The translations under genes and the position numbers were made by a program. From the NCBI GenBank assembly GCA_964609385.1, contig CAZSSM010000148.1:1-10796 (forward strand): a stretch of DNA of 10,796 bases. The letters run 5' to 3'. Of this stretch, positions 1 to 9,600 are shown one piece after another. This stretch comes from CAZSSM01 sp964609385. GTDB lineage: Bacteria; Planctomycetota; Planctomycetia; Isosphaerales; Isosphaeraceae. Within the stretch, counting starts at the first letter, position 1, and every line of letters begins with the position of its first letter. The notes under the pieces were generated by a model that had not been told where the DNA came from, ran no database searches, and saw only the letters and a list, made by a program, of their open reading frames with translations.

Positions 1-1377
<1,377 letters not shown>

Positions 1378-2304
1378 CGACGGTCCTCCTTAAATCCCTG
1401 GCAAGCATTACGCGACGCGGTGCGGCGAATCTCGGGACGGAGTTGAGCTGGGACACGGGCTGCGGAGACGGGAGAAAGACGGGCGGTGAATCCTCAAGCA
1501 AGAGGGTGGACCGGAGTCGGGTGGCCCTCGGCGATCGGGGCTCTGAGGAACGGGATGCCGTTGTCGTGGTCTCGAGGTCGAGTGTGATCCACCGGCAAGC
1601 GGTGAGCCTACGACGACACAGAAACGCGAGGACGAGTCTCGGCACGTCGGCGCAGCGGATGACTCGAACCGATCGGATAGGGCCATCCCGACGTTCGGGT
1701 CGCGGCGATCCATCCTGACCGGGACTCCGGCACGATCAGATCCTCCAGTCCTCCACACTAAGGGGGCGTCGGGCGGACGCATCGTGGCTCGACAATGCAG
1801 TGCGGACGCTGAGGGTCTCCGCGCTCGGCATGGGCGTGGATCGGATCAGCGGAGCTTCAACGGGTTACCGCCTCTCCGGGCTCGACCGGACGAAGCGAGG
1901 CAAACATGTCCGATGCGATCAGGCCGCGCCGAATTGTCAAACCGACCGACTCGCCTCACGCACCACAAGGTCTGCCCAAAGCGGATTGATGAGAGGTCTC
2001 CGGCGTGATCCCAACTGAGGGGGCGGACATGGCCAGCAGACGTGTCGCCGGCACATCCGAAACCGAGCGGATTGGCGACCGCCCTCGGAAGTATCCGACG
2101 CGTTCCACCCGAGTTCGGGTGATTGATGAGCCACGGCAACTCCCTAAATTCCACGCAGCCCACCTGTTCCTTCGTCATTTGTTATTAAACAAGCCCAGAA
2201 CCGCCTGTCAAGCAACCGCACATCCTGGAAGGCGGAAAGCCAACGACCCAAACGCCTACCAGATCTCCACTTAGGACGACCGAAAAAACCTCCACCCCGG
2301 CCGA
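1378..2304. other. Long non-coding gap / prkA leader region
   Basis: About 930 bp with no reading frame that looks like a protein. Short frames exist on both strands, but their translations are Arg/Ser/Pro-rich, have no domain or family pattern, and use more A/T-ending codons than the neighbouring genes. What can be seen is the prkA ribosome-binding site at 1385-1391, a small 5-bp hairpin (CCCGA/TCGGG, 1687-1699), and a sigma70-like promoter at 2184-2211 facing prkA. If that promoter drives prkA, most of this gap is a leader of about 800 nt, which could hold a structured RNA or a short leader peptide. I do not recognise a known riboswitch. Confidence 0.6.
2184..2211 (-). promoter_or_regulatory. 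Sigma70-like promoter facing prkA
   Basis: Read on the minus strand there is a perfect TTGACA (2211-2206), a 16-nt spacer, then TTTAAT (2189-2184), which matches the -10 consensus at five of six bases. Transcription would start near 2177-2178. An ATG lies at 2178-2176, so a leaderless 110-codon frame (1846-2178) would begin almost exactly at the predicted start site, although that frame has weak coding character. The -10 overlaps a small AT-rich inverted repeat TTGTT/AACAA (2180-2193). The element lies about 70 bp beyond the terminator of the upstream membrane-protein gene, the expected order of terminator then new promoter. Confidence 0.5.
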
Positions 2305-2315
2305 TCACGCCGGGG
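2283..2315 (-). terminator. Hairpin plus T-run after membrane-protein gene
   Basis: On the minus strand GCCGGGG-type arms pair perfectly over 7 bp (2309-2315 with 2295-2301) around a 7-nt loop. A run of six T (2288-2283) follows after a 6-nt gap. The hairpin overlaps the last codons and the TGA stop (2305-2307) of the membrane-protein gene. The gap before the T-run is longer than in an ideal intrinsic terminator, so efficiency is uncertain, but position and strand fit. Confidence 0.6.
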
Positions 2316-3735
2316 GCATCCGAATCTCCGGGCCTTTCGACACCGCGGATTGTGGCTCCAACGGGACGTGTGGGACCGTCATGGTCGCCTTGGCCGATTC
2401 CTCGGTGACGTACTGGCCTGCCAGATCGATCAATGCGGCGACCAACATCAGCCCGACGCCCAACGTTCCGTAGTGCGCGTAGCTGGCCGCCGCGTTGAGC
2501 GCCCACTCCGGACCGCCCACGTTCAATAGCGCCAGATAGCTCAACAGCGTCAAGGCTCCAGCCCCCAGACTGGCCGACACGACGACCACCAGCAACCGCG
2601 CCGCTGCGTTCCGCCAGAGCCGGCCGAACAGGCCGAAGGTCCCCCGCAGCGAACGCCCCGACCAGGCCGCTGCGCCCAACAGACCCAACAGGACCAGACC
2701 CAAGGCTTGAAGAATCAGAATGATCCGGACCAGGCCCAACGCCGGCGACGCGCCCAAGAGCCATTCCAGGTCGGCCACGTTGCCTAGAAGCAACAGGATG
2801 TGCGACGTGTAGCGCCCCGGCATCACCAGGGCGCAGACGAGAATCATCATCGGCAAGATCGACAGGATCGGACCTATCTGCAGCATGGGCAACTCGGCCT
2901 GACTCCGAGGATCGGCCTGGCGCAACCCCACCGTCACCCAGGCCAGCAGCAATCCATCGCTGATCAGCATCAAAGGCGGGATCAGCACCAGTTGGCTCCA
3001 GACGACCCACGCCCCGCTGTCGTCCGCCTGGGGGAAACCGGCCAAGCCCGTGCCGGCCAGCCATGAGCCCAGCATCACCACGCGATAAAACACGTACAGC
3101 CCTGTCGCGATCCAGGCGACCGTCGCCCATCGATCGCTCTTATCGTCCAGCACCAGGACCGAACCGGTCACCTCATCCCAGCGGTTCGAGGTCATGCCGA
3201 AGACCATCATCACCGCCATGATCAGCAGGACCACATAGTTGCCCAGCGCCGCCACATCGCGATGCGGCAGGAGCAACGCGTGCGCGGCGTAGTCCATCGC
3301 GACCCTTCCCAGCGACTCGCTCCGTCGCAACGCCTCGAACTCGGCCTGGTTAGTCGGCCCATCGAACTGAAACGCTAGGGTCTGGTACCCCACCCACGAG
3401 AAGACCAGGACCCCGGTCAGGATCAACGCCAACCGCCAGCCGCGTCGGACCCGACTCAATGCTTGGTTCAGCAGGCTCAGGTGGCCGGATACGTCGAAAA
3501 GCTGACCCAGGAAGCGTGACGGCCCCTGCACGAGCAGGCCGATCGCGACCATCACCACGATCGCCAAGGCCCAGGGCACCAGGGCCACCACCACGCGCGA
3601 CTCGGGATCGGCCGCGCTGAGGCTCAGGCTCTGGAACCAGCGCAGGATCGCCAGCACGCTCGCACGCGTCGGACCGGCCTCAACGCCCGCGGTCCCCTGT
3701 CCGATCAACACCGGGCTCGACGACCAGATCTCCAA
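2305..3735 (-). CDS. Polytopic inner-membrane protein of unknown function
   Basis: This 476-residue protein is not recognised as a member of a named family. Hydrophobic stretches suggest about nine transmembrane helices at roughly 48-69, 102-121, 166-182, 203-228, 243-270, 286-305, 334-358, 381-404 and 422-440. The N-terminus (1-47) and the tail (441-476, Pro/Lys/Glu-containing) are soluble, and no catalytic motif is obvious. Translation starts at TTG: AGAGGAG lies 6 nt upstream, an in-frame TGA stands at 3748-3750, and the first internal Met is only around residue 62, inside the first helix. The gene lies 180 bp downstream of the toroid-domain gene on the same strand, so the two are probably cotranscribed and may act together at the cytoplasmic membrane. 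It ends in its own terminator. Coding status is well supported by the length and strong helix pattern; function is unknown. Confidence 0.85.
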   Translation of the reverse strand: MEIWSSSPVLIGQGTAGVEAGPTRASVLAILRWFQSLSLSAADPESRVVVALVPWALAIVVMVAIGLLVQGPSRFLGQLFDVSGHLSLLNQALSRVRRGWRLALILTGVLVFSWVGYQTLAFQFDGPTNQAEFEALRRSESLGRVAMDYAAHALLLPHRDVAALGNYVVLLIMAVMMVFGMTSNRWDEVTGSVLVLDDKSDRWATVAWIATGLYVFYRVVMLGSWLAGTGLAGFPQADDSGAWVVWSQLVLIPPLMLISDGLLLAWVTVGLRQADPRSQAELPMLQIGPILSILPMMILVCALVMPGRYTSHILLLLGNVADLEWLLGASPALGLVRIILILQALGLVLLGLLGAAAWSGRSLRGTFGLFGRLWRNAAARLLVVVVSASLGAGALTLLSYLALLNVGGPEWALNAAASYAHYGTLGVGLMLVAALIDLAGQYVTEESAKATMTVPHVPLEPQSAVSKGPEIRMPPA

Positions 3736-3741
3736 GACGTG

Positions 3742-3748
3742 CTCCTCT
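3742..3748 (-). promoter_or_regulatory. Ribosome-binding site deciding the TTG start
   Basis: AGAGGAG on the minus strand ends 6 nt before the TTG at 3735-3733. The upstream in-frame TGA (3748-3750) overlaps this site, so no earlier start is possible in this frame. Confidence 0.7.
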
Positions 3749-3866
3749 CAAACGGATTGCCTACGGCTCCTCAGTCGCCTTCGCGGGACCTTCTCCGAAC
3801 GGCCCGCCTCAACGCCCTGGAAGGGCACGCGGAGCCCGGATCGACCTACCAGGCATCCGACTGACC

Positions 3867-3878
3867 CAATCGATTGTA
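3867..3878 (-). promoter_or_regulatory. Possible -10 element (TACAAT) with a 10-bp palindrome
   Basis: In the 180-bp gap between the two minus-strand genes, TACAAT (3878-3873, five of six consensus bases) overlaps the palindrome CAATCGATTG (3867-3876). The hexamer 17 nt upstream (TGGTGT) is a poor -35, so this is only a weak candidate for a second promoter of the membrane-protein gene. Confidence 0.2.
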
Positions 3879-3915
3879 CGGGCCGGTCCCGAACCACACC
3901 AGGGTCGAACCGACC

Positions 3916-6321
3916 TCAAGGCGACGAGCCGCGTCGCGGTCCGGTCAGCTCCGGCTCGACGCCCAGTGGCCGCCGTCGTGTCGCGTCATTGAGCGCGTCG
4001 CGACTCCCGGCCGTCCGACCGGGTCCATCATAGAGCCGGAGGTAGCGGTAGTAGACCTCCAGGCTCAACGTCGCCAGGGCCGTGGCGTAGACCCGACCGC
4101 CGTACGACCCGTACTTGCTCGGGTCCGGATCCCAGCTCCCGATCAGGTGCGGATCACGGCGCTGACGACGTACCAATTCGTCGCGGACCTCGGCGTTCCA
4201 CCGCGACCAGGACTCCCCGCCGTACTGATAGAGGGCCAGGGTCCCGTAGTACCAGTAATAGAGGTTGAACTCGCTTCGCGACGGGCTGTTTTGGATCAGG
4301 TAGAGGGCCGCTTCGGGAGCGGCGCCTCGGTTGTTGAAGGGCAGGTCGAGGAACTGCCGGCAGATCCAGGCCTCGGCGGTCATCGTCGGCGAGACCGGCC
4401 GGGTCGGCTGATAGCTCGCCAGCCCTCCGGAACGACCCCCGTCGACCTGATCGAGCCATGCCAAGACGGCCTGTTTGTTCTTGGGATCCAGCGTGATGCC
4501 CACCTGATCGGCCGACTTGAGGGCCATCACCACCCAACCCAACACGCTGGTGTCCCCCTGCGGCGAGCCCGGCCGATACCGCCAGCCGGCCCCGTCGCGA
4601 GCCTGCGAACGGCTCAGGAACGCGATCGCGCGACCGACCGGATCGCGGAGCCGGGGCTCACCACTTAGGGCATACGCCTCACAGAGCGCCAAGGTGGCGA
4701 TGCTGTGGCAGTACAGGCCCACCGAACGGCTCCGACCTCGCAGGTCTCCGTTCGCTTCCTGTTGGGCGAGCAGGAACGCGATTCCGCGTCCGACGACGTC
4801 GCGGTACGGCCCCTCGTAGGTCTGAGTATGGCCAGCACCCAGGAACGCCAGCAGCGCCATGCCCGTGATCGCCGTGTCGGCCGCAGCGTACTGGCACTCC
4901 CCGAAGCAGATCTGACCGGCCGGACAATGCTTCGTGTGGTTCTCCTCGCCCGAGGCCACCCGGCCGTTGATCAGCTTCGCCGTCCCGGCGTCCCAGCGTC
5001 CGTCGGCGTCCTGATGTCGCGCCAGCCAGTCGAGGGCCCGACTGACCGCCTGCTCGCTGGCGTCGGTCGCCCCGCGTCGACGCGCTTCGGCCGCTCGATC
5101 GGGATCAAGCCGGAGCCGATAGATCTCCGGAACCGCCTCCAGATCGCGGGGGTCGAGCCGGGGCAGCTCCGCGCCCAGGCCCAAGCTCTGTCCCGGACCG
5201 GTGTCCGTTCCCGAACGATCGGACAGCACGGGGTCGACGGGGATCGGATCGAGCAGCGAGCGCCCGGTGAGCCGTCGGGCCGGTAGGACGGGCACCTCAG
5301 TCCGATCCTCTCGGCGCGCGACCCGATCGCGGAGCCGTTGCCGGAGGTCCGGTGCGGGCATCGGCAGTTCGGCCTCGGCGGGCGTGCCCGGCGTGATCGG
5401 CGCGGGCAGGTCGTTGGGATCGGGCCGCGACGGCGCGGGCAACGGCGCGTCGAGCCCGGCGATCGCCCGGGACTCTCCCGAAGGCCGGGGCGTCTCGGGG
5501 CGTGGGGGCAGATCGTCGCGGGGACCGTCGTTCGGATCGTTGCTGGGATCGGGGAGCGGCAACGGGTCGCGGGGCGTGGCCCGCGCGATAGTCGGAACCG
5601 GCGGCTCGTCGACGGATCGCGAACGCGGGCGGGTCCGGACTCGCGGTCGAGGCTTAAGGAGCCCGTCGTCCTCGATCGCCGGCGGTGGCTCGTCGATCTC
5701 GGGCAGGTCGTCGAGGGTCATGGCGACCGGCGCCGGCGGATTGTCGAACGGGTCGGCGTCGGTCGGATCGGGCTCGGGCGTCCGCTCATCGGGTTCGGGG
5801 ACGTCCAAGGGGGGCGAGTCGGGATCGTTCTCGGCCAGTTCGAGCGGTCGGGAGAGCATTGGTGTGGCCGTCGGCGCGATCGGCTCGGACCGCGCATCGC
5901 GACGGATCGGCGGCGGGCCGACCCCCTCGATCCGCGCCAAGCCTTGGGGCGCGTCCCAATCGGCGATCTCCCGAGGGTTCGAGGCGGCCCGTGCCGGGGA
6001 GGGCTTCGTATCAAAGGGGCTGCCACCGGTGTCGGCGGTCTCGAAGACCGGTTGGATCTGGACGTGGCGTTCGGGCTCGTCGTCGCGGAAGCCGTCGCGG
6101 CCGAACTGGAAGACCTCGCCGAAGAGCGACTGACCACCGGCGACGATCAGGGCGTGGCCGAGCACCGAGAGCACCAGGCAGACCTGGAGCGCCCGCTTCG
6201 AACGCCAGCCCGACCGCACCGTCAGAGCCAGCAGCGCCAGGGCTGCCCCGACGGCCAGCCAGGGCCGCCAATCGACATGGAGCAGACGCAGCGCCGGTTC
6301 CAGGTTCAGCCCGTCGCCCAT
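3916..6321 (-). CDS. Membrane-anchored Pro/Asp-rich protein with prenyltransferase/squalene-cyclase-like toroid domain
   Basis: The 801-residue protein has three parts. Residues 20-36 and 44-62 are two membrane helices separated by a short basic turn. Residues about 75-400 form a long low-complexity linker dominated by Pro, Asp, Glu and Arg. Residues about 401-770 form an alpha/alpha-toroid-like domain with QW-like motifs: QDADGRW at 437-443 and QARDGAGW at 573-580. This domain also carries repeated AxxFLxxxQ and GxALLAFLG helices and a Cys-containing insert (C466, C472, C476). Such prenyltransferase/squalene-oxidase-repeat proteins are frequent in planctomycetes and their substrates are generally unknown; the anchoring makes terpene cyclisation unlikely as a default guess. 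The ATG at 6321 is preferred because GGAGG lies 6 nt upstream; a GTG at 6375 would add 18 residues but has no such site. The gene probably leads the transcription unit that includes the downstream membrane protein. I see no catalytic DxDD-type motif. Confidence 0.87.
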   Translation of the reverse strand: MGDGLNLEPALRLLHVDWRPWLAVGAALALLALTVRSGWRSKRALQVCLVLSVLGHALIVAGGQSLFGEVFQFGRDGFRDDEPERHVQIQPVFETADTGGSPFDTKPSPARAASNPREIADWDAPQGLARIEGVGPPPIRRDARSEPIAPTATPMLSRPLELAENDPDSPPLDVPEPDERTPEPDPTDADPFDNPPAPVAMTLDDLPEIDEPPPAIEDDGLLKPRPRVRTRPRSRSVDEPPVPTIARATPRDPLPLPDPSNDPNDGPRDDLPPRPETPRPSGESRAIAGLDAPLPAPSRPDPNDLPAPITPGTPAEAELPMPAPDLRQRLRDRVARREDRTEVPVLPARRLTGRSLLDPIPVDPVLSDRSGTDTGPGQSLGLGAELPRLDPRDLEAVPEIYRLRLDPDRAAEARRRGATDASEQAVSRALDWLARHQDADGRWDAGTAKLINGRVASGEENHTKHCPAGQICFGECQYAAADTAITGMALLAFLGAGHTQTYEGPYRDVVGRGIAFLLAQQEANGDLRGRSRSVGLYCHSIATLALCEAYALSGEPRLRDPVGRAIAFLSRSQARDGAGWRYRPGSPQGDTSVLGWVVMALKSADQVGITLDPKNKQAVLAWLDQVDGGRSGGLASYQPTRPVSPTMTAEAWICRQFLDLPFNNRGAAPEAALYLIQNSPSRSEFNLYYWYYGTLALYQYGGESWSRWNAEVRDELVRRQRRDPHLIGSWDPDPSKYGSYGGRVYATALATLSLEVYYRYLRLYDGPGRTAGSRDALNDATRRRPLGVEPELTGPRRGSSP

Positions 6322-6327
6322 CGCGGC

Positions 6328-6332
6328 CCTCC
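6328..6332 (-). promoter_or_regulatory. Ribosome-binding site deciding the ATG start at 6321
   Basis: GGAGG on the minus strand lies 6 nt before the ATG at 6321-6319. It selects this ATG over the in-frame GTG 54 nt upstream (6375), and the protein then begins MGDGLNLEPALRLLHVDWRP. Confidence 0.7.
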
Positions 6333-6519
6333 GATCTCCAAGTCCGCACCCAGCGCGGACCGGCCCTCGTCCCACTATCGGCGTCCCTGCAGCGATTCCG
6401 CCCCCTTACCCTAGTCCGACCCTCGACTTCGAACAACCGAGCCCCCGAGATCCCTCATCACCCCAGCGCACAAGAGAACATGACCGGAACCTCGATGCCG
6501 ACCGCGAACGCCGCCCAGG

Positions 6520-6548
6520 TATTCATGCCTCACAGAACCGAGTATAAT
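6520..6548 (+). promoter_or_regulatory. Candidate promoter for the LRR-Roc-COR-TIR gene
   Basis: A perfect -10 hexamer TATAAT (6543-6548) faces the LRR gene. At 17-nt spacing the upstream hexamer is TATTCA (6520-6525), matching only three -35 positions, and there is no extended TGn motif. A start near 6555 would give a leader of about 140 nt. The reverse strand of the same site reads TATACT, but no -35 is correctly spaced for it. Confidence 0.35.
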
Positions 6549-6695
6549 GATGTGACGGATAGGCAACCATCGCCGCGATGCCGAGAATCCCTCTCCCAAG
6601 GCCTGGACCGTCCATAACCAAACCGATCAACCTCTCGAGACATCGAAACACGATTCCCGAGCGGCCCATCCAGCCTGACGCGAGTGTACCGAGCC

Positions 6696-9600
6696 ATGTC
6701 GCACCCCGAAGGCCTCCAGATCGCCCTGCAACGCATCGCCGAGGAAAAGGAGCAGGGCACCGGCTTCCTCGACCTGGGCCAACTCGGCCTGACCGCCCTC
6801 CCTGACGAGTTGTTCGACCTCGACCACCTCACCGGACTGAACCTGGGGGCTTATTACTGGGATGAGGACGAACGGCTTCAACGAGCCTTCTCGGACATCG
6901 AACCAAACCAAATCACGGGCGATTTGGGTCGGCTAACACACTTCGATGAACTTTCTTCCCTATCGGTTTCCTCGATTCCAATTGCTGACCTTCACCCTAT
7001 TTCAAAGCTCCAGACCCTCCAAGCACTCTATTGCAGCGGAACCCAGGTCCATGACCTCAAACCCCTGGAAAACCTACAGACACTCCAAACGCTCCATTGC
7101 AGCGACACCCAGGTCCATGACCTCAAACCCCTGGAAAACCTACAGACACTCAAAGTGCTCGATTGCAACTCCACCCAGGTCCATGACCTCAAACCCCTGG
7201 AAAACCTACAGACCCTCCAAGCACTCTATTGCAGCGGAACCCAGGTCCATGACCTCAAACCCCTGGAAAACCTACAGACACTCCAAACGCTCCATTGCAG
7301 CGACACCCAGGTCCATGACCTCAAACCCCTGGAAAACCTACAGACACTCAAAGTGCTCGATTGCAACTCCACCCAGGTCCATGACCTCAAACCCCTGGAA
7401 AACCTACAGACCCTCCAAGCACTCTATTGCAGCTTCACCCAGGTCCATGACCTCAAACCCCTGGAAAACCTACAGACCCTCCAATCGCTCCATTGCAGCG
7501 GAACCCAGGTCCATGACCTCAAACCCCTGGAAAACCTACAGACCCTCCAATCGCTCCATTGCAGCGGAACCCAGGTCCATGACCTCAAACCCCTGGAAAA
7601 CCTCCAGACACTCCAAAAGCTCGATTGCAGAAACACCGCTGTCACTGAATTACCCGAGGATCTCGTATGGAGTCCCAGCCTCGAGGAGCTGAGCTTTTCT
7701 TCAACGAAGCCGACTCGGATTCCATCGGAAATTCTTGGGAAGGATTGCCTCGAACGAGTTCGTGCCCATTTGCGCGATTTGGAATACGGGGCGGAAGCGA
7801 TTCCGGACACTAAGGTGCTCGTGCTGGGCAATGGGCGGATCGGAAAAACGCAGATCTGCCGGCGGCTGCGGGGACTCGAGTTCGAGCACCAGGCGAACAG
7901 CACCCACGGGATTCAAGTGAACACGATCCCGTTCGAAGTCCCCGAGTCGGAAGGGCTCCCGGACAACCAGGCGCGGCTCCACCTCTGGGACTTCGGTGGC
8001 CAGGACCTCTATCACGGCACCCACGGGCTGTTCATGAAGACCCGGTCGATCTTCCTGATCGTCTGGACTCCCGAGTCGGAGAACACCGAAACCTACGAAT
8101 ACGACGGGATCACATTCCGCAACCATCGCCTACCCTACTGGGTGCAGTACGTTCGACACGTCAGCGGGCCACTCACCCCGATCATCGTCATCCAGAACCA
8201 GTGCGAATCCGCCGAAGACGAGCAGCGTCAACCGCCCGTCGACCCCGCGTTGCTCGATGAGTTCCGCTTCTGCCGGACCATCACGTACAGCGCCATGAAT
8301 CGGCGTGGGCATCCCACGTTGGTCGATGCGATCCAGCAAGCGATCCAGGATCTCCGCCTCACTCAAGGCGCCGCCCAAATCGGCATCGGCCGGCTCGAGG
8401 TCAAGAACCGGCTGGAGGAGATGCGTTCCGAAGACTCGAAGGTCCCACCGGAACAGCGAACCCATCGCACGCTCAGCGTGGCCGAGTTCGAGGCGATGTG
8501 CCGCCAGACCGGCCAAGTCAGCAGTCCCACCGCACTGCTCAATTACCTCCACGCCATCGGGGTCGTCTACTATCGAGAAGGCCTGTTCAACGACCGCATC
8601 CTTCTGGACCAACAGTGGGCCCTCGACGCGATCTACGCCGTCTTCAATCGGGAGACATGTTATCGCCCCCTGCTCCAATTGAAGGGACGATTCACCCGCC
8701 CCTTGCTCGACGCCCTCGTTTGGGGCAAGGAGCACGGCCCGGAGGAACAGAAGGTCTTCCTCGAACTCATGACCTCCTGCGGCGTCGCCTTCGTGTTCCG
8801 CAAGGACCATCGAGACGACGACCAGACCGAATACATCGCGCCCGATTTGCTCCCATCACGTGACGCTGTTTCCATACTCATCGATGGGGTCTGGAACCGT
8901 GACGATCCGATCGAACGCATCACCTTCGAACTCCCCTTCCTCCACCCCGCCGCGATCCGGAGCATCATCAGCGAGATCGGCACCATGGCGGGACCTGATA
9001 TCCCCTATTGGAAGGATGGCGTCTGCTTCTATGAAGAAACGACCCAGAGCCGAGCCCTCATCGAGCAGCGCCCCGATCCCGACTCCCAGACCTTCGGTGG
9101 CCAGATCGTCATCGAAGCCCGCTCAGGTCGAACCGCCGAGTTGCTCCGAAGGCTTCACGAGTTAGTCGAGCAAAGCATCAAACGGTCAGGCTGCGGAGAC
9201 TGGAAGGTCATCGAAGCCCCCACGATGAGCATGGACAGCGGTCGTTTCCGCAAGATCGAAGGGCTGGAAGAGGATCCCGATCGATCCCCCTTGAAGCCCG
9301 GCCGAGCCCAACCCGACCCGGGTCGGATCTCCTACTGTGTCTCTTACGCCCATCAAGAGCCGAGCAACGCGGTCGTCGACGACCTCTGCACCGAAGCCGA
9401 GCGCCGCGATGTGTCGATCCTCCGCGACAAAGACGGTCTCGGGCTCGGCGAGAGCATCACCGACTTCATGCGACAACTCGCCGTCGGCGACCGCGTCTTC
9501 ATCATCCTGAGCGAGAAATACCTCAAGTCGCCCTACTGCATGTTCGAGCTGTTCGAGGTCTGGCGCGAATGTCGAAGCGATCCCACTCGGTTCCGCAATC

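Larger units (their letters stand above)
6322..6695. other. Divergent intergenic region between toroid gene and LRR-Roc-COR-TIR gene
   Basis: About 370 bp separate the divergent starts. No frame here reads like a protein. The region is somewhat less GC-rich than the genes and should hold both promoters. The only strong element I see is TATAAT at 6543-6548 on the plus strand. For the leftward gene only a weak pair (TTGTTC, 17 nt, TAGGGT, about 6440-6412 on the minus strand) can be found, matching three of six bases in each box. Confidence 0.6.

Noticed and set aside
1846..2178. 110-codon minus-strand frame starting at the predicted transcription start of the prkA-facing promoter
   Set aside because: By eye, 36 of its 110 codons end in A or T, more than in neighbouring genes, and no family pattern is visible. 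Its placement is noted in the findings, but it is not supported as a gene.
2144..3130. 328-codon minus-strand frame overlapping the membrane-protein gene
   Set aside because: It lies in a different frame of the same strand as a protein with a clear nine-helix pattern, start site and terminator; its own translation is Gly/Arg-rich without features.
5201..6414. Long plus-strand frames (5201-6133 and 5338-6414) opposite the linker-rich protein
   Set aside because: They are antisense to a Pro/Asp/Arg-rich GC-rich coding stretch. The translations are Ser/Gly/Arg-rich low complexity with no start signal, as expected for shadows.
7008..7667. CRISPR-like pattern: a constant stretch of about 35 nt alternating with about 31 nt of partly variable sequence
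   Set aside because: The array is an in-frame LRR coding repeat. The variable parts are near-identical, sometimes exactly repeated, the constant part is not palindromic, and no cas gene is present.
6946..7692. 248-codon open frame overlapping the LRR array in another frame (and a similar minus-strand frame at 7424-7903)
   Set aside because: The 66-bp unit is a multiple of three, so stop-free shadow frames are carried along. Their translations are repeats of the same shadow peptide without any family pattern.
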